Source: Xiphydria camelus (Eukaryota; Arthropoda; Insecta; Hymenoptera; Xiphydriidae). From it: a DNA stretch of 64,000 bases. Of this stretch, positions 36,316-45,700 are shown one piece after another. The translations under genes were made by a program, and so were the position numbers. The notes under the pieces were generated by a model. It saw nothing but the letters and a program-made list of their open reading frames with translations. It ran no database searches and was not told the DNA's origin. Position 1 is the first letter of the stretch, and each line of letters begins with the position of its first letter. The stretch spans positions 20,598,190 to 20,662,189 of the forward strand of contig OY783200.1 in NCBI GenBank assembly GCA_963678675.1, written 5' to 3'.

Positions 36316-37278
36316 ATGAACTGCAAGCTGAAGAGAACACCCAATTTCACGGAATCAGAACGGTGTAATTTAATAAAAATTACCAATCTATATCGAAGTG
36401 TGATAGAATGTAAGAAGACAGATGCTGTTACATGGAAAGATAAAGAAGAGGCCTGGAAAAAAGTGGAAATAAAGTTCAATTCTATGTCAAGTGGTCCTGC
36501 AAGGACTGCGAAGCAATTGAAGAATAAGTATGAAGCGGTGAAAAAAACGATGAAAAAAGATTATAGTCAACACATGAGATATGTTAGGGGTACTGGAGGT
36601 GGAGGATATGTTGCACCTCCAACTCCAGAAACGGAGGAAGAGAAGATTTTGGCTGAAACTATTGTACTATCAGTGAAAGGATTACAAAATCGATTTGATT
36701 CTGATGGTGTAGCCAATGATGAAACCGGCATTTCTATTGGACATAACATTAATGACAATGAACGGGAACTGGAATTGTACAATGAAAAAACTGAAAACAG
36801 TACAAATGAAGACAATGTAGAAAGCGAAGAGAATCTATCTACCATGGAGATAGAAAACGACTGGACTCCACCAAATACGGGAATGCTGCAGACAAGTGTG
36901 CACGGCATATTACGTCCATCTACATCACATAATGTACAAGTTTTGGCTACAAATGATACGCCTGCAGACGGCCATAATATTATTGAAGAAACCAGTGAGA
37001 TCGAAAACGTGAAGCAAAAATGGCATAGTCGTAGAAGACCCGTCATTCCGAAAAGGAAAACAGTATCGTCGGCTGGAGCTAAATTTGAAACTTTAGCAGA
37101 GCAAAAAGTGGAGTTGATCGCATTGGAGAAACAGATTGCGCAGGAAAAATTAAACCAAATAAAGAATGAGCATGTCGAAAAGATGAAAGTCCTGGCCCTT
37201 CAGAGAGAAAAAGAGGAGCTGGGGATCGAATTAATGAAATATCAAATTTCACTTGCAAAGTCCAATTTACGAGAGTAG
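36316..37278 (+). CDS. Harbinger Myb/SANT-like DNA-binding protein, 320 aa
   Basis: Accessory protein of PIF/Harbinger transposons. In characterised members it binds the transposase, helps bring it into the nucleus and recognises the transposon ends. The first in-frame ATG is at 36316. Residues about 8-95 form the Myb/SANT-like domain (RTPNFTESER near the start, Trp at WKDKEEAWKK, and the RTAKQLKNKYEAVKK helix). The middle is acidic and Thr/Ser-rich, followed by a basic SRRRPVIPKRK stretch that may act as a nuclear signal. The last 65 residues are a Lys/Glu-rich predicted coiled coil, probably for partner contact. The frame has no stop or shift. It is transcribed toward the transposase gene on the opposite strand. 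Confidence 0.9.
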   Translation: MNCKLKRTPNFTESERCNLIKITNLYRSVIECKKTDAVTWKDKEEAWKKVEIKFNSMSSGPARTAKQLKNKYEAVKKTMKKDYSQHMRYVRGTGGGGYVAPPTPETEEEKILAETIVLSVKGLQNRFDSDGVANDETGISIGHNINDNERELELYNEKTENSTNEDNVESEENLSTMEIENDWTPPNTGMLQTSVHGILRPSTSHNVQVLATNDTPADGHNIIEETSEIENVKQKWHSRRRPVIPKRKTVSSAGAKFETLAEQKVELIALEKQIAQEKLNQIKNEHVEKMKVLALQREKEELGIELMKYQISLAKSNLRE

Positions 37279-37409
37279 GACCGATTGTACGGCTGAAATG
37301 AGTGACATTTATTAGTATATTATTATTACATTTTCGTTTGCATTATTAATTCCTTGAATGTTTAATGGAATGTTGAATTTGTTTTTCGTAGGCTAGGAAA
37401 AGTTAAATC

Positions 37410-37705
37410 AAAGAAGGTATGAGCATATCAAAAAGATGGAAGTCCTGGCCCTTCGGAGGGAAAAAGAAGAGCTGGGGATCGAATTAATTAAGTACCAAAT
37501 ACCAAATATTATTATTACATTTATTATACTATTATTGTTACGTTATTACATTTATTAGTATATTATTATTAGATTATTACATTTATTAGTATATTATTAT
37601 TAGATTATTACATTTGTTAGTATATTATTATTTCGTTTGCATTATTAGTTCCTTGAGTCTTTAATGGAATGTTGAATTTGTTTTTGGTAGGATAGGAAAA
37701 ATTTA
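37410..37705 (+). repeat. Partial tandem duplication of the Myb-gene 3' end
   Basis: 37417-37500 repeats the last coding segment of the Myb-like gene (GAAGTCCTGGCCCTTC, GAGCTGGGGATCGAATTAAT). 37610-37700 repeats the 3' flank (CCTTGAATGTTTAATGGAAT). The copy is out of context and has no start codon, so it is a relic downstream of the intact stop. Confidence 0.75.
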
Positions 37706-37762
37706 ATCGTTGATTAGTGAAATAAAGGTGTTTCATTTCAATGTCTTCATTTATCTCTTCTT

Positions 37763-38001
37763 AAGGTAATATTTATGTTGCCTGTAGTGGATTAAAATTA
37801 ATTTAACTTAACTAGGTAATTATCAGGCCAAAGAACAACTAACAATCACTCCACGTTTGTCGTTTCGGTTCCTCTTCGATCCCTCTTCAGAGATGTCATT
37901 ACGTCTCTGAAGAAGGTTTAAAGAGGAACCGAAACGTCATACGTGGAGTGATTGTTAGTTGTTCTTCGGCCTGATAATTACCTAGTTAAGTTAAATTAAT
38001 T
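37763..38001. mobile_element. Foldback MITE abutting the transposase 3' end
   Basis: Long inverted arms contain TTAACTTAACTAGGTAATTA and CAATCACTCCACG, around a centre made of inverted CTTCAGAGATG-type sequence. A related element lies at 59498-59877. It ends a few bases after the transposase TAA. The transposase polyadenylation signal AATAAA (minus strand, about 38002-37997) is at the very junction. Confidence 0.7.
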
Positions 38002-38005
38002 TTAT

Positions 38006-40335
38006 TTATCTCTGCCTTCTGTTCCTAATGAAAGCGGGAAAGTATTCCATTAATAAAAAGTCACGACCATGTCGGAAATTATTATCTTCCGGTGTGTCCA
38101 CGACTATATCTTCCTGATAGTCAATCATGTGATGATGCAGGTCTGGATCTAAAGGGGGTTCATCTTCTCCCTTATCCAGTGCCAGATTATGTAAGACGGC
38201 ACAAGCTACTATTACTGGTAGAATATTATCTGTCCTTTGCCGAATTCCTATTGCCAGTATTGGAAATCGTCTCTTCCAAACGCCATATTGTCTTTCCACA
38301 GGATTCCTGGTACGAGTTACTAAAGACACAAAACGTTACATCAACACTAGATTGATTAAAAAAGCCTTTTTATTAATTAATTCTTTTGGCGGGCACTTAA
38401 AACGTAAGTATTTAATGTAACTTTGAATATACCGCCGGGTGCACATTCTCACTCAATATTTAGGGGTGTCTCAATTGCTTTTTCTGATTTCCATATGAAT
38501 ATCACGGGGAAATTTTTGAATCATTGGTTTAGTGCTAATTCCTTCTACGGTAAAAAAAGTTATCGGTGAAAAGTTTGAAAAATTGAGTTTTAGGTGTAAT
38601 TGACGTAAAGAAATATTATTTTTAATTATTAAATAGAATTAAATGATAATTATGGGGGAACAAATATTCTATTTAATAATAAAAAATAATATTTCTTTAC
38701 GTGAATGACACCTAACACTCAATTTTTCTAATTTTTTACGGGAATAGTTTTTTACCGTAAAAGGAATTAAAACTAAACCAATGATTCAAAAATTTCACCG
38801 TGTTATTCAAATGGAAATCAGAAAAAGCGATTGAGACACTCCTAAATATTGAGTGAGAATGTGCGCCTGGCGGCATATTCAAATTTACATTAAATTAGTA
38901 TTTAATCGTACATTAGTACGTTTTAAGTGCCCGCCAAGAGAATTAATTAAAAAAGCTTTTTTTGAATCAAACTAATCAACACGTTCAGCAATAGTGGAGT
39001 ACTAACTTGATTCATTATAAAGCTGTTGTATTTCACCACGTGGGTTTAACAAGGGCGTGATGACATGCATAGTATTCGCATACCCACTATCTGCAACAAG
39101 CCAACTATTACCGAACTCATTATTTTCAAATCTGTGCATGATGTTGGCATTGTCCCATATTGTCTGGTCATGAGCAGATCCCGGCCAACGGGCAACTATG
39201 TCCATTATTCGTAAATGCACATCAGAAACCGTTTGGACATTAATAGAGAAATAACCTTTTCTGTTTCGATATACTTCGGCATGTTCACCACCTATCAATA
39301 TACAAAGTGCTTTAATACGTAATCCATCTATCTGTCTAGCTATCTATATATTAATCGCATACCGACCCAAGTGATCTAAAAATTCAACCTTCAACAATTA
39401 GGAAGGGAACTGTAGCGTTGCCGTCCCAAAGGAGGTAAGTGCCAAAACCATGTCTGAGATATTGGCAATAATATTAAGAAAATTACTCTGGGGGTACACC
39501 CAGCACTATCTTTTATGTTTACTAAACATTACTAGAATAAGCGCATGGCACTTGTCCCCTTTACAAGAACACGGCAATGGTAATTACAACTTATTGATGT
39601 ACAAATATGCGTTTTTCAAATTTTGGCACTTACTCCCTTTGGAACGGCAACACTACAATTATCACTATCCGATCCACAGGGCAATTGAGGTGAAGTCGTA
39701 GTGATTTCCTTCCCGCACAAGTGTTACGTGCAGTAATACTCTAAATTTATCCCCATATTTGTCATTTACAACTTACCTGGTGATTGCATCTTGATATGTG
39801 TGCAATCGAGGGAACCTATAACTCGTGGAAGACTGGCTTTTGCGTAAAATTCTGCTTGTTTTTCGAGTATCGCAGCTTCTTCTGTAGGAAATTTGATGTA
39901 TCTTGGTGCTAGTTCAGCAATCGCCCGTGATACATTTCGAATATAATTACATGCCGAACTTTTGCTAACATGTATGTAGTCACCAGCCGTAATTAAAAAA
40001 CTGCCTGTAGCGTAATACCTCAGCGTCAGTAATAGTTGATTTATTGGACTCACGCCATGGTTTCTGTAAATCATTAGACAGAATCAATCAATACGTCCTC
40101 AACATTTTAACTTTTGTGATCCTTACCTGTCTGTACGAAACTCAAGCTGATGCTCTATTTGTTCTAGCAAAATTAAAACCGTTTCCTTATGTAGCCTAAA
40201 CCGCGTAAAAAAATCGTTTTCATCCAAACTATCAAACGCATTAAAACGTTCTCGTACTGTGTATGGCCTTCTTTGGTACTCTATTAATTGCAACAAGTCT
40301 TCGTCCTCATCACGAAACAAGTCAAAGATTTCCAT
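38006..40335 (-). CDS. PIF/Harbinger (HARBI1-like) DDE transposase, 4 exons
   Basis: Cut-and-paste transposase of the enclosing element. The exons I infer are 40335-40127, 40063-39777, 39291-39007 and 38319-38006. Every junction has GT/AG and the phases agree, giving 364 residues and a TAA stop. The N-terminal part (about 1-110) is helical and should bind DNA. The catalytic core shows D156 in GSLDCTHI, D233 in VADSGYAN and E269 in RNPVERQYGVW. D233 and E269 are separated by 35 residues, the Harbinger DD35E pattern. The PGSAHDQTIW block common to HARBI1 relatives is present. No stop or shift interrupts the reading. Introns 2 and 3 have been enlarged by foldback elements, so splicing out these inserts is needed for function. 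Confidence 0.9.
38352..38970. mobile_element. Long foldback element in transposase intron 3
   Basis: Nearly palindromic over about 600 bp: TTGGCGGGCACTTAAAACGT at 38387 has its inverse at 38917-38936. Both arms carry matching blocks through ACTCAATATTTAGG and TTTACCGT to a short AT-rich centre near 38640. Non-coding. Confidence 0.8.
39395..39700. mobile_element. Foldback element in transposase intron 2
   Basis: GTAGCGTTGCCGTCCCAAAG near 39411 pairs with CTTTGGAACGGCAACACTAC near 39637. The pairing continues into GGCACTTA. The middle holds a further CACTTGTCCCCTTTACAAG variant. Non-coding. Confidence 0.65.
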
Positions 40336-40652
40336 TCTAGTCTTACAACAGATATATTAGTTTTTTCACTAACCACTAAAGTCACTAAACACAAACGTTT
40401 TCAGGTGCTTTTTACTATTCAATTATCACATATTTGACGTTTTGGGATTCCACTTGGGGCGCTTTTTGAGGTTATGACGCAATTAAACTGCGAGCTAGTC
40501 TCTTAACTGTTACCCGAAAGTGGCTGTTAGGTTACCGGCAACGGTGGCCCTTGGTTAACGCTAACAGCAACGTGGATAAACAGTTTACCCTCAAGTTAAA
40601 ACATAGCTATAAGTTAAGTTAGCTTAGCTGGCGATTGATAAACCGGCCCTTA

Positions 40653-41120
40653 GCCGCTCCACGGGCACGGACCCGCCATATACAGACGACCTGGACCGGC
40701 TCGTTACGCAACAAGACTCAAGCGCCGTCGGCAAATACTGCCGAAGGTAAATGTCGCTTGTTGCGTTTCTTACGGGACATGCGGTATTACCAAATAAAAA
40801 TATAAAATAGAAGCTAATAACATGGCGGGATAACTATCCAATTAAAGAAAATATTTAACTTTGATTTTCTGCATCATCTTCCTCTTCCTTGGATACTTTA
40901 TCAGCGCTTATTTAATGATTGAATACGCATTGTTCTCTAATTTACACACTCAAAATGTGGCTACGACAAAATCCTCAAATTCCATTCGAGAAGATGCTAC
41001 CGCCGAGGTATGTGGTACAACCGAAAAATTGTGCCTCTTCTCCCGTTACGTATCAATTGAATGGAAATTACTATCAAACTCAAAGACTCAAAGAATATGA
41101 TAGCGAATTCGACATATTAT
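40653..41120 (+). other. Right part of LTR-like sequence and unassigned DNA
   Basis: The first ~140 bases are GC-rich and would be continuous with the block ending at 36000 if the Harbinger element were removed. The rest is AT-rich without a recognisable feature. Confidence 0.3.
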
Positions 41121-41125
41121 ACCTA

Positions 41126-41724
41126 CAGGGTCTCCACGTATGTGTTGACATAGGACGATATGGCACGTAGCGATTTGTAGACTGTAGGTTGTACGCTATT
41201 GGTCGGAGACGCAAGGACGACGAGCGATTGGCTCTGTCTATCGCCGGCAGACGTCAATAGTCACGAGAGAAGTTCCCTAGGGCGTAAACACCTAGCAGAC
41301 GAAAAAGTATGGCGGGCAACGGGTACGCGTCTTTGCAAAGTGAAATTTGTCAGAGGAATTGTATTTTTTGAAGATAAAACGAGGTTTTCAAAGTTCATAA
41401 AATATTTCCATTCGCAAAACAATATCCCTCGTGTTTATTTCGATCCTCGGACGCGCTTGGAAAAGCACGTTTTATTTTCAAAAAATACAATTACTCCGAC
41501 AAATTCCACTTTGTAAAGACGCGTACCCGTCGTCCGCCATACTTTCTCGTCTGCTAGGTGTTTACGCCCTAGGGAACTTCTCTCGTGACTATTGACGTCT
41601 GCCGGCGACAGACAGTGCCAATCGTTCGTCGTTCTTGCGTCTCCGACCAATAGCGTACAGCCTACAGTCTACAAAACGCTACGAGCCATATCGTCCTATG
41701 TCAACAACATACGTGGAGACCCTG
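41126..41724. mobile_element. ~600-bp foldback element with CAGGGTCTCC ends
   Basis: Two arms of about 260 bp are near-perfect inverted copies, starting CAGGGTCTCCACGTATGT and including CCCTAGGGCGTAAACACCTA. They are separated by a spacer of about 75 bp. Matching peptides appear on both strands only because of the palindrome. Confidence 0.85.
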
Positions 41725-42045
41725 TGTATTAATGTACAGTGTTATGCAGTTTCTCTAATTTCCAACAAACGCGTTACCCAACGAACTGAAAAAAAAATGT
41801 ACTCAAAGCGCGCCAAAGCGCAGTAACTCAAATGAGTCTAAACTCCCAGAGGAAGATTAAAAAACAAAGCCTCGAAAAAAACATACTGAAAAATAAAATA
41901 CATTCTGAACGGCCAACAATAGATCGTCCACGTATGTCAAACATAATCGTTCAACAATTATCTCTATCTTACAACGTCATACTTAAAATTACAATAATCG
42001 ATCGACGAATATCTAACTCTCCCCGCGATTCGAAGAAAATTCTCT
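41725..42045. other. Short intergenic stretch, nothing recognised
   Basis: No feature seen between two foldback elements. Confidence 0.3.
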
Positions 42046-42049
42046 TATA

Positions 42050-42447
42050 CAGTATGTCCCGTGGATAACGCAAGTATTTGAATTTCCCTGACATTTGACT
42101 TTGGTAGTGCTTGGAACGATGCTGTAGTTAAGAGTTGGCTTCAGAAGAGTGCGCTGTGTTCTTACGAGCCGTGTTTCGAGAGCGAAAAGTGTAAAACGTC
42201 TTATTTCCCGGGAACTGTCAATTCGGGAGATCGTAGCGTCTAACCTCGAAATTAACTGAATTTGTAAATAATAGTAAATAATGTTTAGAAGTGATGAGAA
42301 ATAATCATACAGGTTTCACAGAAACACGGCTCATAAGAACGCAGCGCACTCTTCTGAAGCCAACTCTAACTACAGCACCGTTCCAAGCACTACCAAAGTC
42401 AAATGTGGGGGAAATTCAAATACTTGCGTTATCCACGGGACATACTG
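42050..42447. mobile_element. 398-bp foldback MITE, TA target duplication
   Basis: Ends CAGTATGTCCCGTGGATAAC and its inverse. Each is flanked by TA (42048-42049, 42448-42449). The inverted arms run about 135 bp, through ACAGCATCGTTCC-type sequence. Likely Tc1/mariner-type, non-autonomous. Confidence 0.8.
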
Positions 42448-42733
42448 TACACGCAATCCGCGACTTATCCAATGCGCTAATATAAACATTATCAACTACT
42501 AAATCTCTAAGAGTCGCACGGCTCGCGACCGTTGTGCGCAATAATTTCCCGCCGGAGTATGCAAAATAAAACGTAGCTCGCTCCGTCTAACTTCTTTGGT
42601 AATCCATCACTGAGAGGTCCTAACTACAATACTTCGCGCGTCAACTTACAATCTTACGCGTAGCGTGAGAAAAATATGTATAGAGTATTTTGAATGTAAA
42701 AATAAACGTTTCTCCAGCTACGAAAGCCATGTT

Positions 42734-45700
42734 TTACCTACCCACGCGATCGAGGATGGGGTAATAATTAACAACCAACACTTCGTACTCCTGATAAGAG
42801 GTCTCAAAGCCGTTGAGCGCTATGTAACATACTTGGTGGTTAGGCTGCACCTTGCCCAAATAATACGTACCGTCGTAAAAGACTCTACCGATAAAAAGCG
42901 CGTTACCATCCTCGGTCTCGCCACCGGGAAGCGCGTAAAGAGGTACGCTCCCCTCCCACGATTTCACCCAATTTACGTTCTTCCCGCAAAGCGCCTGGAA
43001 CTCGAGCTTGTCGTACGCGTGCCCGCCCCAAGGGATGGTGCAGACGTTGCCCTTGACGCCACCGGGAGTCACCGACTCCTCGTGGCGAGCCCTACCGATG
43101 TACAGGCCGTCCTCGGACGCCATTACCGCGTTGCGAGGCAGTCCTAACATGTTGCTACAGTCTACCCAGAAGTGGCAGGTGTCTACTAACTGTTGCCTCA
43201 CGGCGGACGACGATTGACGACAATCTGCGGAGGAATAAACGTTATCGAGCCGAACCTCGCGCCGGGTTCGAAGGGGTTTCCAGTCGTTTCGTACTTTTGT
43301 ACGGAAATTTTAGAATCGATTTTAGTCGGGTAGTAATGAATTAATCGACGAAATAAAACTGAATTTTGATCTTAGATTGCTGAGGGGTTGAGAGCTGATG
43401 ATCTCGATAAGAGGATATAAATTAGGCAGGGCTCCCATCCAGTGAGATGTTACAAGATAGTGAATTTGAATGACTCCTTCTTAGACAAAAATTAGCAAAA
43501 AAAAAGTTACCAATCTTTCCTCATTTCAGCATTATAAAGGGATAAGGAAAAGCGGACTAATGGTATTTATAATACATTCGGTAGAGTTTTGAAAAAATAA
43601 TATTGAAAGAAAATTATTGAGATTTGTAACCCAAATTATTTATTTTCACAAGAACACATCGAAATTGTGGGGTATGGAAGATAACGAGTTAAATTACTCT
43701 TTAACGAACAAATACCTTAACGAACCTTTTCTCATACTACAAGAAACACGCGCAACAATATCGACTACTTGTTACGCGCCATCATAACGTTTTACAGAAT
43801 CTGGACACTGATAGCATAACCATCTCTACACTGAAAATTCATACGAATTACTGCAGCGTTTTAGCGGTGGAAAGGTATCACTAAATTATTTGATGAATCA
43901 AGGAACGAAATCTAAAAAAAAATAACTTTTAATTACTTTTAAAAATAAAAATGACATTCTACTGACTTGATTGAAAAAATGGCCAAGTGGGAGCCTTGGC
44001 TAAGCGATGTTTAGTGCGTGCCAGCAGGGAATGAGTAATGTTTTAGACGAATAACTGGTGAGCGAAGACATGGCAAACAAAGTATTAAGCTCGCAATGGA
44101 TCAGAATCTACTACACATTCCAAAGTTTTCAAATCAATGTGTCGGCCGACCCTGGTCAAAGTTTTCCGCAGTTTTCCCTGAGCCTGGCTTATCACGACCA
44201 ACTAATTCGGGGGTTTTTGAAGAAATCAACTGCAGACGTAGAAAAATGACGAAAAGAACCGGAGGGGAAGGGGATGAAAACATAAAACTCCGAAGAATAA
44301 TTATGCAAGAAATAGAATTGCAGCAAAAATGACGTTCCAGTAACAGCAAAATCATGTGATAAGTGATCCCCAGTAAACATATATCACCGTATGTGCTCAG
44401 AATATTATATATTTTTGACATATACATATCTATACAGGGCGTCCAGTACAATTCCATAATGATATTCAAGTACTTCGCAAGGACTCTTCAAGGATTTTTT
44501 CAGGACTTTCAATGACGTGCAACGATCAATAATAAACTGTATGAGAGGTACGTTATTCCGTGATCGGCGAATAAAATGACCCATACAATGAAACAGTAAG
44601 AATTTATTAAGTGAACAAACGTGCTGTGCCTATTCGTTCATTAGACGCTACCCGCTGCTCGATGCGGCCAATCCAAATTAGACTTTACTCTTTAAAAAAT
44701 GCAGTGCCTTGATAAAAAACGAACGGAAAATAAATTTTCAAAGATCTACACAAAAATGCAAGTATATTTCCAGAACTTTTTAAGGATAAGCAAAGTCCGA
44801 GTATTATTCAAGTACTTTAAGGATTTCAAGGGCCGCTGAACACCCTGCTATAATATTCTAAGTATGTACTAATATTTGTTTATCGGCTTCTCGAGTTTTA
44901 GTGCATTACCGAGACCTAAATCGTGCGAAAAATGAAAAAGGAGAATACACAGTACGTTTCGACCCAAGACAGTTCCTGATACGACCAAGCAATGACGTCT
45001 TACACGATGATTACTACGCTTTTGCGTACCTTCGATACACCATTCCCCAGTCGCACCCCAGGCCGTGCTAACGCCAATGTAATTGATTACAAAAGGATCC
45101 CTATCCTTGTACGACATGAACCAATCGTCACTTTGACGACCTACGGTCAGGAGCCCGTCGCAGGACCACCTGAAGAGTATTGCACAATTCAGGTATTTAA
45201 AACACTCGGCCGCTGCGATTTGCGCTCCTACCGTAACCAGATATTGCACATTTCGTCGGCTTTTAATATGTCTCTGGTATAGGCCTCGGCGACGTCGGGC
45301 TCTACGTTATTCCGCTTGATCGCGGACATAGTGTTCCCCCAGCCGCCGATAACGATCTGAAATGACAACGCTGCTTCGTACCCACATTACTCTACTTCTG
45401 TTAGTAATTGCGTGCGGAGTTTGCGGATCAGGTTGATAGAAAGAAAACGGCGGCGGAGGAACGGAAAGGATTGAGAAAATCCCTGTAAGTATGTATTTAT
45501 TTGTTTGGTTCGGATGTAATTTTCAGCAGACTAGAGAATTCAGTAGTCGTTTGATCGCTGGTTGCATACCATATGAGGCTAAACTTACTCTCCAGCAAAG
45601 AAGCTTCGATCACCATTACCTCATTATCTATGAGCTTCTGGCTTATATTTGAGGAGCAGCTTATCAAAACACATTTTGTCCATTCGTAGTTTATCCTATA

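Larger units (their letters stand above)
36004..40649. mobile_element. Full-length PIF/Harbinger transposon
   Basis: Ends are GGGCCGGTTTATCAATC and its inverse, extending imperfectly to about 26 bp. They are flanked by TTA at 36001-36003 and 40650-40652, the usual Harbinger 3-bp target duplication. Inside are both expected genes: a Myb/SANT-like protein on plus and a DD35E transposase on minus, both uninterrupted. Three smaller foldback elements sit between the genes or in the transposase introns. Of the four Harbinger transposase loci or relics seen in this window, only this one looks autonomous. Confidence 0.92.

Noticed and set aside
36567..37046. 159-codon open frame on minus opposite the Myb-like gene
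   Set aside because: Antisense shadow of a real coding sequence.
41199..41650. Matching peptides on plus and minus (starting MVGDARTT)
   Set aside because: Arises from the two inverted arms of the foldback element.
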